From assembly GCA_963680875.1 (NCBI GenBank), contig OY804580.1:116625534-116689533 (forward strand): 64,000 nt of DNA, in the 5' to 3' direction. The translations under genes and the position numbers were made by a program. Position 1 is the stretch's first letter; each line of letters begins with the position of its first letter. The DNA comes from Bathymodiolus brooksi (taxonomy: Eukaryota > Mollusca > Bivalvia > Mytilida > Modiolidae). The notes beneath the pieces are model-generated. The model had not been told where the DNA came from. It made no database searches and was given only the letters and a program-made list of their open reading frames with translations. Positions 26,312 through 38,804 of the stretch are shown here, in pieces.

Positions 26312-29300
26312 CTAATGGACCGTCGAGTATAATCTACATGTCTGTTGTATATTGTTTCTAACGGACTGTCGGGTATAATATACATGTCTGTTGTATGTTG
26401 TGTCTAACGGACTGTCGAGTATAATCTACATGGTCTGTTGTATGTTGTTTCTAACGGACTGTCGAGTATAATCTCTATGTCTGTTGTATGTTGTTTCTAA
26501 CGGACTGTCGAGTATATTCTACATGTCTGTTGTATGTTGTTTCTAACGGACTGTCGAGTATAATCTACATGTCTGTTGTATGTTGTTTCTAACGGACTGT
26601 CGAGTATAATCTACATGTCTGTTGTATGTTGTTTCTAACGGACTGTCGAGTATAATCTACATGGTCTGTTGTATGTTGTTTCTATCGGACTGTCGAGTAT
26701 AATCTACATGTCTGTTGTATGTTGTTTCTAATGGACTGTCGAGTATAATCTACATGTCTGTTGTATGTTGTTTCTAACGGACTGTCGAGTATAATATACA
26801 TGTCTGTTGTATGTTGTTTCTAACGGACTGTCGAGTATAATCTACATGTCTGCTGTATGTTGTTTCTAACGGACTGTCGAGTATAATCTACATGTCTGTT
26901 GAATGTGGTTTCTAATGGACTGTCGAGTATAATCTACATGTCTGTTGTATGTTGTTTCTAACGGACTGTCGAATATAATCTACATGTCTGTTGTATGTTG
27001 TTTCTAACGGACTGTCGAGTATAATCTCCATGTCTGTTGTATGTTGTTTCTAACGGACTGTCGAGTATAATCTACATGTCTGTTGTATGTTGTTTCTAAC
27101 GGACTGTCGAGTATAATCTACATGTCTGTTGTATGTTGTTTCTAACGGACTGTCGAGTATAATCTACATGTCTGTTGTATGTTGTTTCTAACGGACTGTC
27201 GAGTATAATCTACATGTCTGTTGTATGTTGTTTCTAACGGACTGTCGAGTATAATCTACATGGTCTATTGTATGTTGTTTCTATCGGACTGTCGAGTATA
27301 ATCTACATGTCTGTTGTATGTTGTTTCTAATGGACTGTCGAGTATAATCTACATGTCTGTTGTATGTTGTTTCTAACGGACTGTCGAGTATAATATACAT
27401 GTCTGTTGTATGTTGTTTCTAACGGACTGTCGAGTATAATCTACATGTCTGCTGTATGTTGTTTCTAACGGACTGTCGAGTATAATTTACATGTCTGTTG
27501 TATGTTGTTTCTAACGGAATGTCGAGTATAATCTACATGGTCTGTTGTATGTTGTTTCTAACGGACTGTCGAGTATAATCTCCATGTCTGTTGTATGTTG
27601 TTTCTAACGGACTGTCGAGTATATTCTACATGTCTGTTGTATGTTGTTTCTAACGGACTGTCGAGTATAATCTACATGTCTGTTGTATGTTGTTTCTAAC
27701 GGACTGTCGAGTATAATCTACATATCTGTTGTATGTTGTTTCTAACGGACTGTCGAGTATAATCTACATGGTCTGTTGTATGTTGTTTCTATCGGACTGT
27801 CGAGTATAATCTACATGTCTGTTGTATGTTGTTTCTAATGGACTGTCGAGTATAATCTACATGTCTGTTGTATGTTGTTTCTAACGGACAGTCGAGTATA
27901 ATATACATGTCTGTTGTATGTTGTTTCTAACGGACTGTCGAGTATAATCTACATGTCTGCTGTATGTTGTTTCTAACGGACTGTCGAGTATAATCTACAT
28001 GTCTGTTGTATGTGGTTTCTAATGGACTGTCGAGTATAATCTACATGTCTGTTGTATGTTGTTTCTAACGGACTGTCGAGTATAATCTACATGTCTGTTG
28101 TATGTTGTTTCTAACGGACTGTCGAGTATAATCTCCATGTCTGTTGTATGTTGTTTCTAACGGACTGTTGAGTATAATCTACATGTCTGTTGTATGTTGT
28201 TTCTAACGGACTGTCGAGTATAATCTACATGTCTGTTGTATGTTGTTTCTAACGGACTGTCGAGTATAATCTACATGTCTGTTGTATGTTGTTTCTAACG
28301 GACTGTCGAGTATAATCTACATGTCTGTTGTATGTTGTTTCTAACGGACTGTCGAGTATAATCTACATGGTCTATTGTATGTTGTTTCTATCGGACTGTC
28401 GAGTATAATCTACATGTCTGTTGTATGTTGTTTCTAATGGACTGTCGAGTATAATCTACATGTCTGTTGTATGTTGTTTCTAACGGACTGTCGAGTATAA
28501 TATACATGTCTGTTGTATGTTGTTTCTAACGGACTGTCGAGTATAATCTACATGTCTGCTGTATGTTGTTTCTAACGGACTGTCGAGTATAATCTACATG
28601 TCTGTTGTATGTTGTTTCTAATGGACTGTCGAGTATAATCTACATGTCTGCTGTATGTTGTTTCTAACGGACTGTCGAGTATAATCTACATGTCTGTTGT
28701 ATGTTGTTTCTATTGGACTGTCGAGTATAATCTACATGTCTGTTGTATGTTGTTTCTAACGGACTGTCGAGTATAATCTCCATGTCTGTTGTATGTTGTT
28801 TCTAACGGACTGTCGAGTATAATCTCCATGTATGTTGTATGTTGTTTCTAACGGACTGTCGAGTATAATCTACATGTCTGTTGTATGTTGTTTCTAACGG
28901 ACTGTCGAGTATAATCTACATGTCTGTTGCATGTTGTTTCTAACGGACTGTCGAGTATAATCTACATGTCTGTTGTATGTTGTTTCTAACGGACTGTCGA
29001 GTATAATCTACATGTCTGTTGTATGTTGTTTCTAACGGACTGTCGAGTATAATCTACATGTCTGTTGTATGTTGTTTCTAACGGACTGTCGAGTATAATC
29101 TACATGTCTGTTGTATGTTGTTTCTAACGGACTGTCGAGTATAATCTACATGTCTGTTGTATATTGTTTCTAACGGACTGTCGAGTATAATATACATGTC
29201 TGTTGTATGTTGTTTCTAACGGACTGTCGAGTATAATCTACATGGTCTGTTGTATGTTGTTTCTAACGGACTGTCGAGTATAATCTCCATGTCTGTTGTA

Positions 29301-30276
29301 TGTTGTTTCTAACGGACTGTCGAGTATATTCTACATGTCTGTTGTATGTTGTTTCTAACGGACTGTCGAGTATAATCTACATGTCTGTTGTATGTTGTTT
29401 CTAACGGACTGTCGAGTATAATCTACATGTCTGTTGTATGTTGTTTCTAACGGACTGTCGAGTATAATCTACATGGTCTGTTGTATGTTGTTTCTATCGG
29501 ACTGTCGAGTATAATCTACATGTCTGTTGTATGTTGTTTCTAATGGACTGTCGAGTATAATCTCCATGTCTGTTGTATGTTGTTTCTAACGGACTGTCGA
29601 GTATAATATACATGTCTGTTGTATGTTGTTTCTAACGGACTGTCGAGTATAATCTACATGTCTGCTGTATGTTGTTTCTAACGGACTGTCGAGTATAATC
29701 TACATGTCTGTTGTATGTGGTTTCTAATGGACTGTCGAGTATAATCTACATGTCTGTTGTATGTTGTTTCTAACGGACTGTTGAGCATAATCTACATGGT
29801 CTGTTGTATGTTGTTTCTAACGGACTGTCGAGTATAATCTACATGTCTGTTGTATGTTGTTTCTAACGGACTGTCGAGTATAATCTCCATGTATGTTGTA
29901 TGTTGTTTCTAACGGACTGTCGAGTATATTCTACATGTCTGTTGTATGTTGTTTCTAACGGACTGTCGAGTATAATCTACATGTCTGTTGCATTTTGTTT
30001 CTAACGAACTGTCGAGTATAATCTACATGTCTGTTGTATGTTGTTTCTAACGGACTGTCGAGTATAATCTATATGTCTGTTGTATGTTGTTTCTAACGGA
30101 CTGTCGAGTATAATCTACATGTCTGTTGTATGTTGTTTCTAACGGACTGTCGAGTATAATCTACATGTCTGTTGTATGCTGTTTCTAATGGACCGTCGAG
30201 TATAATCTACATGTCTGTTGTATGTTGTTTCTAACGGACTGTCGAGTATAATCTACATGTCTGTTGTATGCTGTTT
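26312..30276. repeat. Domain C HOR copy C3 (3,965 bp)
   Basis: Continues in parallel with C2 for about 2.6 kb, then carries the longer tail also found in C1. A CTAATGG/CTCCATG monomer at 29,540 matches 21,240 at 8,300 bp, which is 5,257 + 3,043. The tail then reaches the next GTTGAGC and TTGCATTTTG monomers before C4. Confidence 0.84.
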
Positions 30277-30322
30277 CTAATGGACCGTCGAGTATAATCT
30301 ACATGTCTGTTGTATATTGTTT
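30139..30322. repeat. 92-bp dimer duplication at C3/C4 junction
   Basis: A plain monomer ending GCTGTTTC followed by a CTAATGGACCG monomer occurs twice in succession (30,139-30,230 and 30,231-30,322). Other C copies have it once. It is the smallest clear HOR-level duplication in domain C. Confidence 0.85.
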
Positions 30323-33300
30323 CTAACGGACTGTCGGGTATAATATACATGTCTGTTGTATGTTGTGTCTAACGGACTGTCGAGTATAATCTACATGGTC
30401 TGTTGTATGTTGTTTCTAACGGACTGTCGAGTATAATCTCTATGTCTGTTGTATGTTGTTTCTAATGGACTGTCGAGTATATTCTACATGTCTGTTGTAT
30501 GTTGTTTCTAACGGACTGTCGAGTATAATCTACATGTCTGTTGTATGTTGTTTCTAACGGACTGTCGAGTATAATCTACATGTCTGTTGTATGTTGTTTC
30601 TAACGGACTGTCGAGTATAATCTACATGGTCTGTTGTATGTTGTTTCTATCGGACTGTCGAGTATAATCTACATGTCTGTTGTATGTTGTTTCTAATGGA
30701 CTGTCGAGTATAATCTACATGTCTGTTGTATGTTGTTTCTAACGGACTGTCGAGTATAATATACATGTCTGTTGTATGTTGTTTCTAACGGACTGTCTAG
30801 TATAATCTACATGTCTGCTGTATGTTGTTTCTAACGGACTGTCGAGTATAATCTACATGTCTGTTGAATGTGGTTTCTAATGGACTGTCGAGTATAATCT
30901 ACATGTCTGTTGTATGTTGTTTCTAACGGACTGTCGAATATAATCTACATGTCTGTTGTATGTTGTTTCTAACGGACTGTCGAGTATAATCTCCATGTCT
31001 GTTGTATGTTGTTTCTAACGGACTGTCGAGTATAATCTACATGTCTGTTGTATGTTGTTTCTAACGGACTGTCGAGTATAATCTACATGTCTGTTGTATG
31101 TTGTTTCTAACGGACTGTCGAGTATAATCTACATGTCTGTTGTATGTTGTTTCTAACGGACTGTCGAGTATAATCTACATGTCTGTTGTATGTTGTTTCT
31201 AACGGACTGTCGAGTATAATCTACATGGTCTATTGTATGTTGTTTCTATCGGACTGTCGAGTATAATCTACATGTCTGTTGTATGTTGTTTCTAATGGAC
31301 TGTCGAGTATAATCTACATGTCTGTTGTATGTTGTTTCTAACGGACTGTCGAGTATAATATACATGTCTGTTGTATGTTGTTTCTAGCGGACTGTCGAGT
31401 ATAATTTACATGTCTGTTGTATGTTGTTTCTAACGGAATGTCGAGTATAATCTACATGGTCTGTTGTATGTTGTTTCTAACGGACTGTCGAGTATAATCT
31501 CCATGTCTGTTGTATGTTGTTTCTAACGGACTGTCGAGTATATTCTACATGTCTGTTGTATGTTGTTTCTAACGGACTGTCGAGTATAATCTACATGTCT
31601 GTTGTATGTTGTTTCTAACGGACTGTCGAGTATAATCTACATATCTGTTGTATGTTGTTTCTAACGGACTGTCGAGTATAATCTACATGGTCTGTTGTAT
31701 GTTGTTTCTATCGGACTGTCGAGTATAATCTACATGTCTGTTGTATGTTGTTTCTAATGGACTGTCGAGTATAATCTACATGTCTGTTGTATGTTGTTTC
31801 TAACGGACAGTCGAGTATAATATACATGTCTGTTGTATGTTGTTTCTAACGGACTGTCGAGTATAATCTACATGTCTGCTGTATGTTGTTTCTAACGGAC
31901 TGTCGAGTATAATCTACATGTCTGTTGTATGTGGTTTCTAATGGACTGTCGAGTATAATCTACATGTCTGTTGTATGTTGTTTCTAACGGACTGTCGAGT
32001 ATAATCTACATGTCTGTTGTATGTTGTTTCTAACGGACTGTCGAGTATAATCTCCATGTCTGTTGTATGTTGTTTCTAACGGACTGTTGAGTATAATCTA
32101 CATGTCTGTTGTATGTTGTTTCTAACGGACTGTCGAGTATAATCTACATGTCTGTTGTATGTTGTTTCTAACGGACTGTCGAGTATAATCTACATGTCTG
32201 TTGTATGTTGTTTCTAACGGACTGTCGAGTATAATCTACATGTCTGTTGTATTTTGTTTCTAACGGACTGTCGAGTATAATCTACATGGTCTATTGTATG
32301 TTGTTTCTATCGGACTGTCGAGTATAATCTACATGTCTGTTGTATGTTGTTTCTAATGGACTGTCGAGTATAATCTACATGTCTGTTGTATGTTGTTTCT
32401 AACGGACTGTCGAGTATAATATACATGTCTGTTGTATGTTGTTTCTAACGGACTGTCGAGTATAATCTACATGTCTGCTGTATGTTGTTTCTAACGGACT
32501 GTCGAGTATAATCTACATGTCTGTTGTATGTTGTTTCTAATGGACTGTCGAGTATAATCTACATGTCTGCTGTATGTTGTTTCTTACGGACTGTCGAGTA
32601 TAATCTACATGTCTGTTGTATGTTGTTTCTATTGGACTGTCGAGTATAATCTACATGTCTGTTGTATGTTGTTTCTAACGGACTGTCGAGTATAATCTCC
32701 ATGTCTGTTGTATTTTGTTTCTAACGGACTGTCGAGTATAATCTCCATGTATGTTGTATGTTGTTTCTAACGGACTGTCGAGTATAATCTACATGTCTGT
32801 TGTATGTTGTTTCTAACGGACTGTCGAGTATAATCTACATGTCTGTTGCATGTTGTTTCTAACGGACTGTCGAGTATAATCTACATGTCTGTTGTATGTT
32901 GTTTCTAACGGACTGTCGAGTATAATCTACATGTCTGTTGTATGTTGTTTCTAACGGACTGTCGAGTATAATCTACATGTCTGTTGTATGTTGTTTCTAA
33001 CGGACTGTCGAGTATAATCTACATGTCTGTTGTATGTTGTTTCTAACGGACTGTCGAGTATAATCTACATGTCTGTTGTATATTGTTTCTAACGGACTGT
33101 CGAGTATAATATACATGTCTGTTGTATGTTGTTTCTAACGGACTGTCGAGTATAATCTACATGGTCTGTTGTATGTTGTTTCTAACGACTGTCGAGTATA
33201 ATCTCCATGTCTGTTGTATGTTGTTTCTAACGGACTGTCGAGTATATTCTACATGTCTGTTGTATGTTGTTTCTAACGGACTGTCGAGTATAATCTACAT

Positions 33301-34840
33301 GTCTGTTGTATGTTGTTTCTAACGGACTGTCGAGTATAATCTACATGTCTGTTGTATGTTGTTTCTAACGGACTGTCGAGTATAATCTACATGGTCTGTT
33401 GTATGTTGTTTCTATCGGACTGTCGAGTATAATCTACATGTCTGTTGTATGTTGTTTCTAATGGACTGTCGAGTATAATCTCCATGTCTGTTGTATGTTG
33501 TTTCTAACGGACTGTCGAGTATAATATACATGTCTGTTGTATGTTGTTTCTAACGGACTGTCGAGTATAATCTACATGTCTGCTGTATGTTGTTTCTAAC
33601 GGACTGTCGAGTATAATCTACATGTCTGTTGTATGTGGTTTCTAATGGACTGTCGAGTATAATCTACATGTCTGTTGTATGTTGTTTCTAACGGACTGTC
33701 GAGTATAATCTCCATGTCTGTTGTATGTTGTTTCTAACGGACTGTCGAGTATAATCTACATGTCTGTTGTATGTTGTTTCTAACGGACTGTCGAGTATAA
33801 TCTACATGTCTGTTGTATGTTGTTTCTAACGGACTGTCGAGTATAATCTACATGTCTGTTGTATGTTGTTTCTAACGGACTGTCGAGTATAATCTACATG
33901 TCTGTTATATGTTGTTTCTAACGGACTGTCGAGTATTATCTACATGGTCTATTGTATGTTGTTTCTATCGGACTGTCGAGTATAATCTACATGTCTGTTG
34001 TATGTTGTTTCTAATGGACTGTCGAGTATAATCTACATGTCTGTTGTATGTTGTTTCTAACGGACTGTCGAGTATAATCTACATGGTCTATTGTATGTTG
34101 TTTCTATCGGACTGTCGAGTATAATCTACATGTCTGTTGTATGTTCTTTCTAATGGACTGTCGAGTATAATCTACATGTCTGTTGTATGTTGTTTCTAAC
34201 GGACTGTCGAGTATAATATACATGTCTGTTGTATGTTGTTTCTAACGGACTGTCGAGTATAATCTACATGTCTGTTGTATGTTGTTTCTAATGGACTGTC
34301 GAGTATAATCTACATGTCTGTTGTATGTTGTTTCTAATGGACTGTCGAGTATAATCTACATGTCTGTTGTATGTTGTTTCTAACGGACTGTTGAGCATAA
34401 TCTACATGGTCTGTTGTATGTTGTTTCTAACGGACTGTCGAGTATAATCTCCATGTCTGTTGTATGTTGTTTCTAACGGACTGTCGAGTATAATCTCCAT
34501 GTATGTTGTATGTTGTTTCTAACGGACTGTCGAGTATATTCTACATGTCTGTTGTATGTTGTTTCTAACGGACGGTCGAGTATAATCTACATGTCTGTTG
34601 CATTTTGTTTCTAACGGACTGTCGAGTATAATCTACATGTCTGTTGTATGTTTTTTCTAACGGACTGTCGAGTATAATCTACATGTCTGTTGTATGTTGT
34701 TTCTAACGGACTGTCGAGTATAATCTATATGTCTGTTGTATGTTGTTTCTAACGGACTGTCGAGTATAATCTACATGTCTGTTGTATGTTGTTTCTAACG
34801 GACTGTCGAGTATAATCTACATGTCTGTTGTATGTTGTTT
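30277..34840. repeat. Domain C HOR copy C4 (4,564 bp)
   Basis: Shift from C3 is 3,965 bp at the start (TTGTGTCTAAC 26,404 and 30,369) but 3,919 from ATAATTTAC on (27,483 and 31,402; CTATTGG 28,710 and 32,629). One 46-bp monomer was lost near 31,386, where a CTAGCGG monomer now precedes ATAATTTAC directly. The tail carries the CATGGTCTATTG, TTCTTTC, GTTGAGC and TTGCATTTTG monomers before C5. It includes the 45-bp monomer (CTAACGACTG) near 33,183, the only one of its type I saw in domain C. Confidence 0.82.
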
Positions 34841-37698
34841 CTAATGGACCGTCGAGTATAATCTACATGTCTGTTGTATATTGTTTCTAACGGACTGTCG
34901 AGTATAATATACATGTCTGTTGTATGTTGTTTCTAACGGACTGTCGAGTATAATCTACATGGTCTGTTGTATGTTGTTTCTAACGGACTGTCGAGTATAA
35001 TCTACATGTCTGTTGTATGTTGTTTCTAACGGACTGTCGAGTATAATCTACATGTCTGTTGTATGTTGTTTCTAACGGACTGTCGAGTATAATCTACATG
35101 GTCTGTTGTATGTTGTTTCTATCGGACTGTCGAGTATAATCTACATGTCTGTTGTATGTTGTTTCTAATGGACTGTCGAGTATAATCTACATGTCTGTTG
35201 TATGTTGTTTCTAACGGACAGTCGAGTATAATATACATGTCTGTTGTATGTTGTTTCTAACGGACTGTCGAGTATAATCTACATGTCTGCTGTATGTTGT
35301 TTCTAACGGACTGTCGAGTATAATCTACATGTCTGTTGTATGTGGTTTCTAATGGACTGTCGAGTATAATCTACATGTCTGTTGTATGTTGTTTCTAACG
35401 GACTGTCGAGTATAATCTACATGTCTGTTGTATGTTGTTTCTAACGGACTGTCGAGTATAATCTCCATGTCTGTTGTATGTTGTTTCTAACGGACTGTCG
35501 AGTATAATCTACATGTCTGTTGTATGTTGTTTCTAACGGACTGTCGAGTATAATCTACATGTCTGTTGTATGTTGTTTCTAACGGACTGTCGAGTATAAT
35601 ATACATGTCTGTTGTATGTTGTTTCTAACGGACTGTCGAGTATAATCTACATGTCTGCTGTATGTTGTTTCTAACGGACTGTCGAGTATAATCTACATGT
35701 CTGTTGTATGTTGTTTCTAATGGACTGTCGAGTATAATCTACATGTCTGCTGTATGTTGTTTCTAACGGACTGTCGAGTATAATCTACATGTCTGTTGTA
35801 TGTTGTTTCTATTGGACTGTCGAGTATAATCTACATGTCTGTTGTATGTTGTTTCTAACGGACTGTCGAGTATAATCTCCATGTCTGTTGTATGTTGTTT
35901 CTAACGGACTGTCGAGTATACTCTCCATGTATGTTGTATGTTGTTTCTAACGGACTGTCGAGTATAATCTACATGTCTGTTGTATGTTGTTTCTAACGGA
36001 CTGTCGAGTATAATCTACATGTCTGTTGCATGTTGTTTCTAACGGACTGTCGAGTATAATCTACATGTCTGTTGTATGTTGTTTCTAACGGACTGTCGAG
36101 TATAATCTACATGTCTGTTGTATGTTGTTTCTAACGGACTGTCGAGTATAATCTACATGTCTGTTGTATGTTGTTTCTAACGGACTGTCGAGTATAATCT
36201 ACATGTCTGTTGTATGTTGTTTCTAACGGACTGTCGAGTATAATCTACATGGTCTGTTGTATGTTGTTTCTATCGGACTGTCGAGTATAATCTACATATC
36301 TGTTGTATGTTGTTTCTAATGGACTGTCGAGTATAATCTACATGTCTGTTGTATGTTGTTTCTAACGGACTGTCGAGTATAATATACATGTCTGTTGTAT
36401 GTTGTTTCTAACGGACTGTCGAGTATAATCTACATGTCTGCTGTATGTTGTTTCTAACGGACTGTCGAGTATAATCTACATGTCTGTTGTATGTGTTTTC
36501 TAATGGACTGTCGAGTATAATCTACATGTCTGTTGTATGTTGTTTCTAACGGACTGTCGAGTATAATCTACATGTCTGTTTTATGTTGTTTCTAACGGAC
36601 TGTCGAGTATAATCTCCATGTCTGTTGTATGTTGTTTCTAACGGACTGTCGAGTATAATCTACATGTCTGTTGTATGTTGTTTCTAACGGACTGTCGAGT
36701 ATAATCTACATATCTGTTGTATGTTGTTTCTAACGGACTGTCGAGTATAATCTACATGTCTGTTGTATGTTGTTTCTAACGGACTGTCGAGTATAATCTA
36801 CATGTCTGTTATATGTTGTTTCTAACGGACTGTCGAGTATAATCTACATGGTCTATTGTATGTTGTTTCTATCGGACTGTCGAGTATAATCTACATGTCT
36901 GTTGTATGTTGTTTCTAATGGACTGTCGAGTATAATCTACATGTCTGTTGTATGTTGTTTCTAACGGACTGTCGAGTATAATCTACATGGTCTATTGTAT
37001 GTTGTTTCTATCGGACTGTCGAGTATAATCTACATGTCTGTTGTATGTTCTTTCTAATGGACTGTCGAGTATAATCTACATGTCTGTTGTATGTTGTTTC
37101 TAACGGACTGTCGAGTATAATATACATGTCTGTTGTATGTTGTTTCTAACGGACTGTCGAGTATAATCTACATGTCTGTTGTATGTTGTTTCTAATGGAC
37201 TGTCGAGTATAATCTACATGTCTGTTGTATGTTGTTTCTAATGGACTGTCGAGTATAATCTACATGTCTGTTGTGTGTTGTTTCTAACGGACTGTTGAGC
37301 ATAATCTACATGGTCTGTTGTATGTTGTTTCTAACGGACTGTCGAGTATAATCTCCATGTCTGTTGTATGTTGTTTCTAACGGACTGTCGAGTATAATCT
37401 CCATGTTTGTTGTATGTTGTATCTAACAGACTGTCGAGTATATTCTACATGTCTGTTGTATGTTGTTTCTAATGGACTGTCGAGTATAATCTACATGTCT
37501 GTTGCATTTTGTTTCTAACGGACTGTCGAGTATAATCTACATGTCTGTTGTATGTTTTTTCTAACGGACTGTCGAGTATAATCTACATGTCTGTTGTATG
37601 TTGTTTCTAACGGACTGTCGAGTATAATCTACATGTCTGTTGTATGTTGTTTCTAACGGACTGTCGAGTATAATCTACATGTCTGTTGTATGTTGTTT
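34841..37698. repeat. Domain C HOR copy C5 (2,858 bp)
   Basis: Internally rearranged. CTATTGG at 35,809 lies 3,180 bp after that of C4, and the following tail matches the C4 tail at +2,904 (TTCTTTC 34,141 and 37,045; GTTGAGC 34,388 and 37,292). The shift falls to 2,858 bp at the GGACCG start of C6, because the ATCTATATG monomer of C4 (near 34,730) has no counterpart. Its GGACCG monomer follows a plain GTTGTTTC tail, not the GCTGTTTC tail of C1-C4. Confidence 0.78.
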
Positions 37699-38804
37699 CT
37701 AATGGACCGTCGAGTATAATCTACATGTCTGTTGTATATTGTTTCTAACGGACTGTCGAGTATAATATACATGTCTGTTGTATGTTGTTTCTAACGGACT
37801 GTCGAGTATAATCTACATGGTCTGTTGTATGTTGTTTCTAACGGACTGTCGAGTATAATCTACATGTCTGTTGTATGTTGTTTCTAACGGACTGTCGAGT
37901 ATAATCTACATGTCTGTTGTATGTTGTTTCTAACGGACTGTCGAGTATAATCTACATGGTCTGTTGTATGTTGTTTCTATCGGACTGTCGAGTATAATCT
38001 ACATGTCTGTTGTATGTTGTTTCTAATGGACTGTCGAGTATAATCTACATGTCTGTTGTATGTTGTTTCTAACGGACTGTCGAGTATAATATACATGTCT
38101 GTTGTATGTTGTTTCTAACGGACTGTCGAGTATAATCTACATGTCTGCTGTATGTTGTTTCTAACGGACTGTCGAGTATAATCTACATGTCTGTTGAATG
38201 TGGTTTCTAATGGACTGTCGAGTATAATCTACATGTCTGTTGTATGTTGTTTCTAACGGACTGTTGAGTATAATCTACATGTCTGTTGTATGTTGTTTCT
38301 AACGGACTGTCGAGTATAATCTACATGGTCTGTTGTATGTTGTTTCTATCGGACTGTCGAGTATAATCTACATGTCTGTTGTATGTTGTTTCTAATGGAC
38401 TGTCGAGTATAATCTACATGTCTGTTGTATGTTGTTTCTAACGAACTGCGAGTATAATATACATGTCTGTTGTATGTTGTTTCTAACGGACTGTCGAGTA
38501 TAATCTACATGTCTGCTGTATGTTGTTTCTAACGGACTGTCGAGTATAATCTACATGTCTGTTGAATGTGGTTTCTAATGGACTGTCGAGTATAATCTAC
38601 ATGTATGTTGTATGTTGTTTCTAACGGACTGTCGAGTATAATCTACATGTCTGTTGTATGTTGTTTCTAACGGACTGTCGAGTATAATCTCCATGTCTGT
38701 TGTATGTTGTTTCTAACGGACTGTCGAGTATAATCTACATGTCTGTTGTATGTTGTTTCTAACGGACTGTCGAGTATAATCTACATGTCTGTTGTATGTT
38801 GTTT
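37699..38804. repeat. Domain C HOR copy C6 (short form, 1,106 bp)
   Basis: A cut-down copy between GGACCG monomers at 37,699 and 38,805. It contains two GTTGAATGTGG monomers (38,197 and 38,565) 368 bp apart, so its inner 8 monomers look duplicated. The second of these pairs includes a 45-bp monomer at 38,438-38,482, where a T is missing from TGTCGAG (CTGCGAG), not seen elsewhere. Confidence 0.78.

Noticed and set aside
33122..33322. An open reading frame of 66 codons (TTG start) on the + strand
   Set aside because: It lies wholly in satellite monomers and stays open only because a 47-bp monomer (CATGG near 33,162) and a 45-bp monomer (CTAACGACTG near 33,183) change the frame. The peptide is a repetitive read-out of the monomer (VVSNGLSSIIYM-like and CCMLFLT-like segments), with no RBS, Kozak context, domain or codon signal. 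Not a gene.
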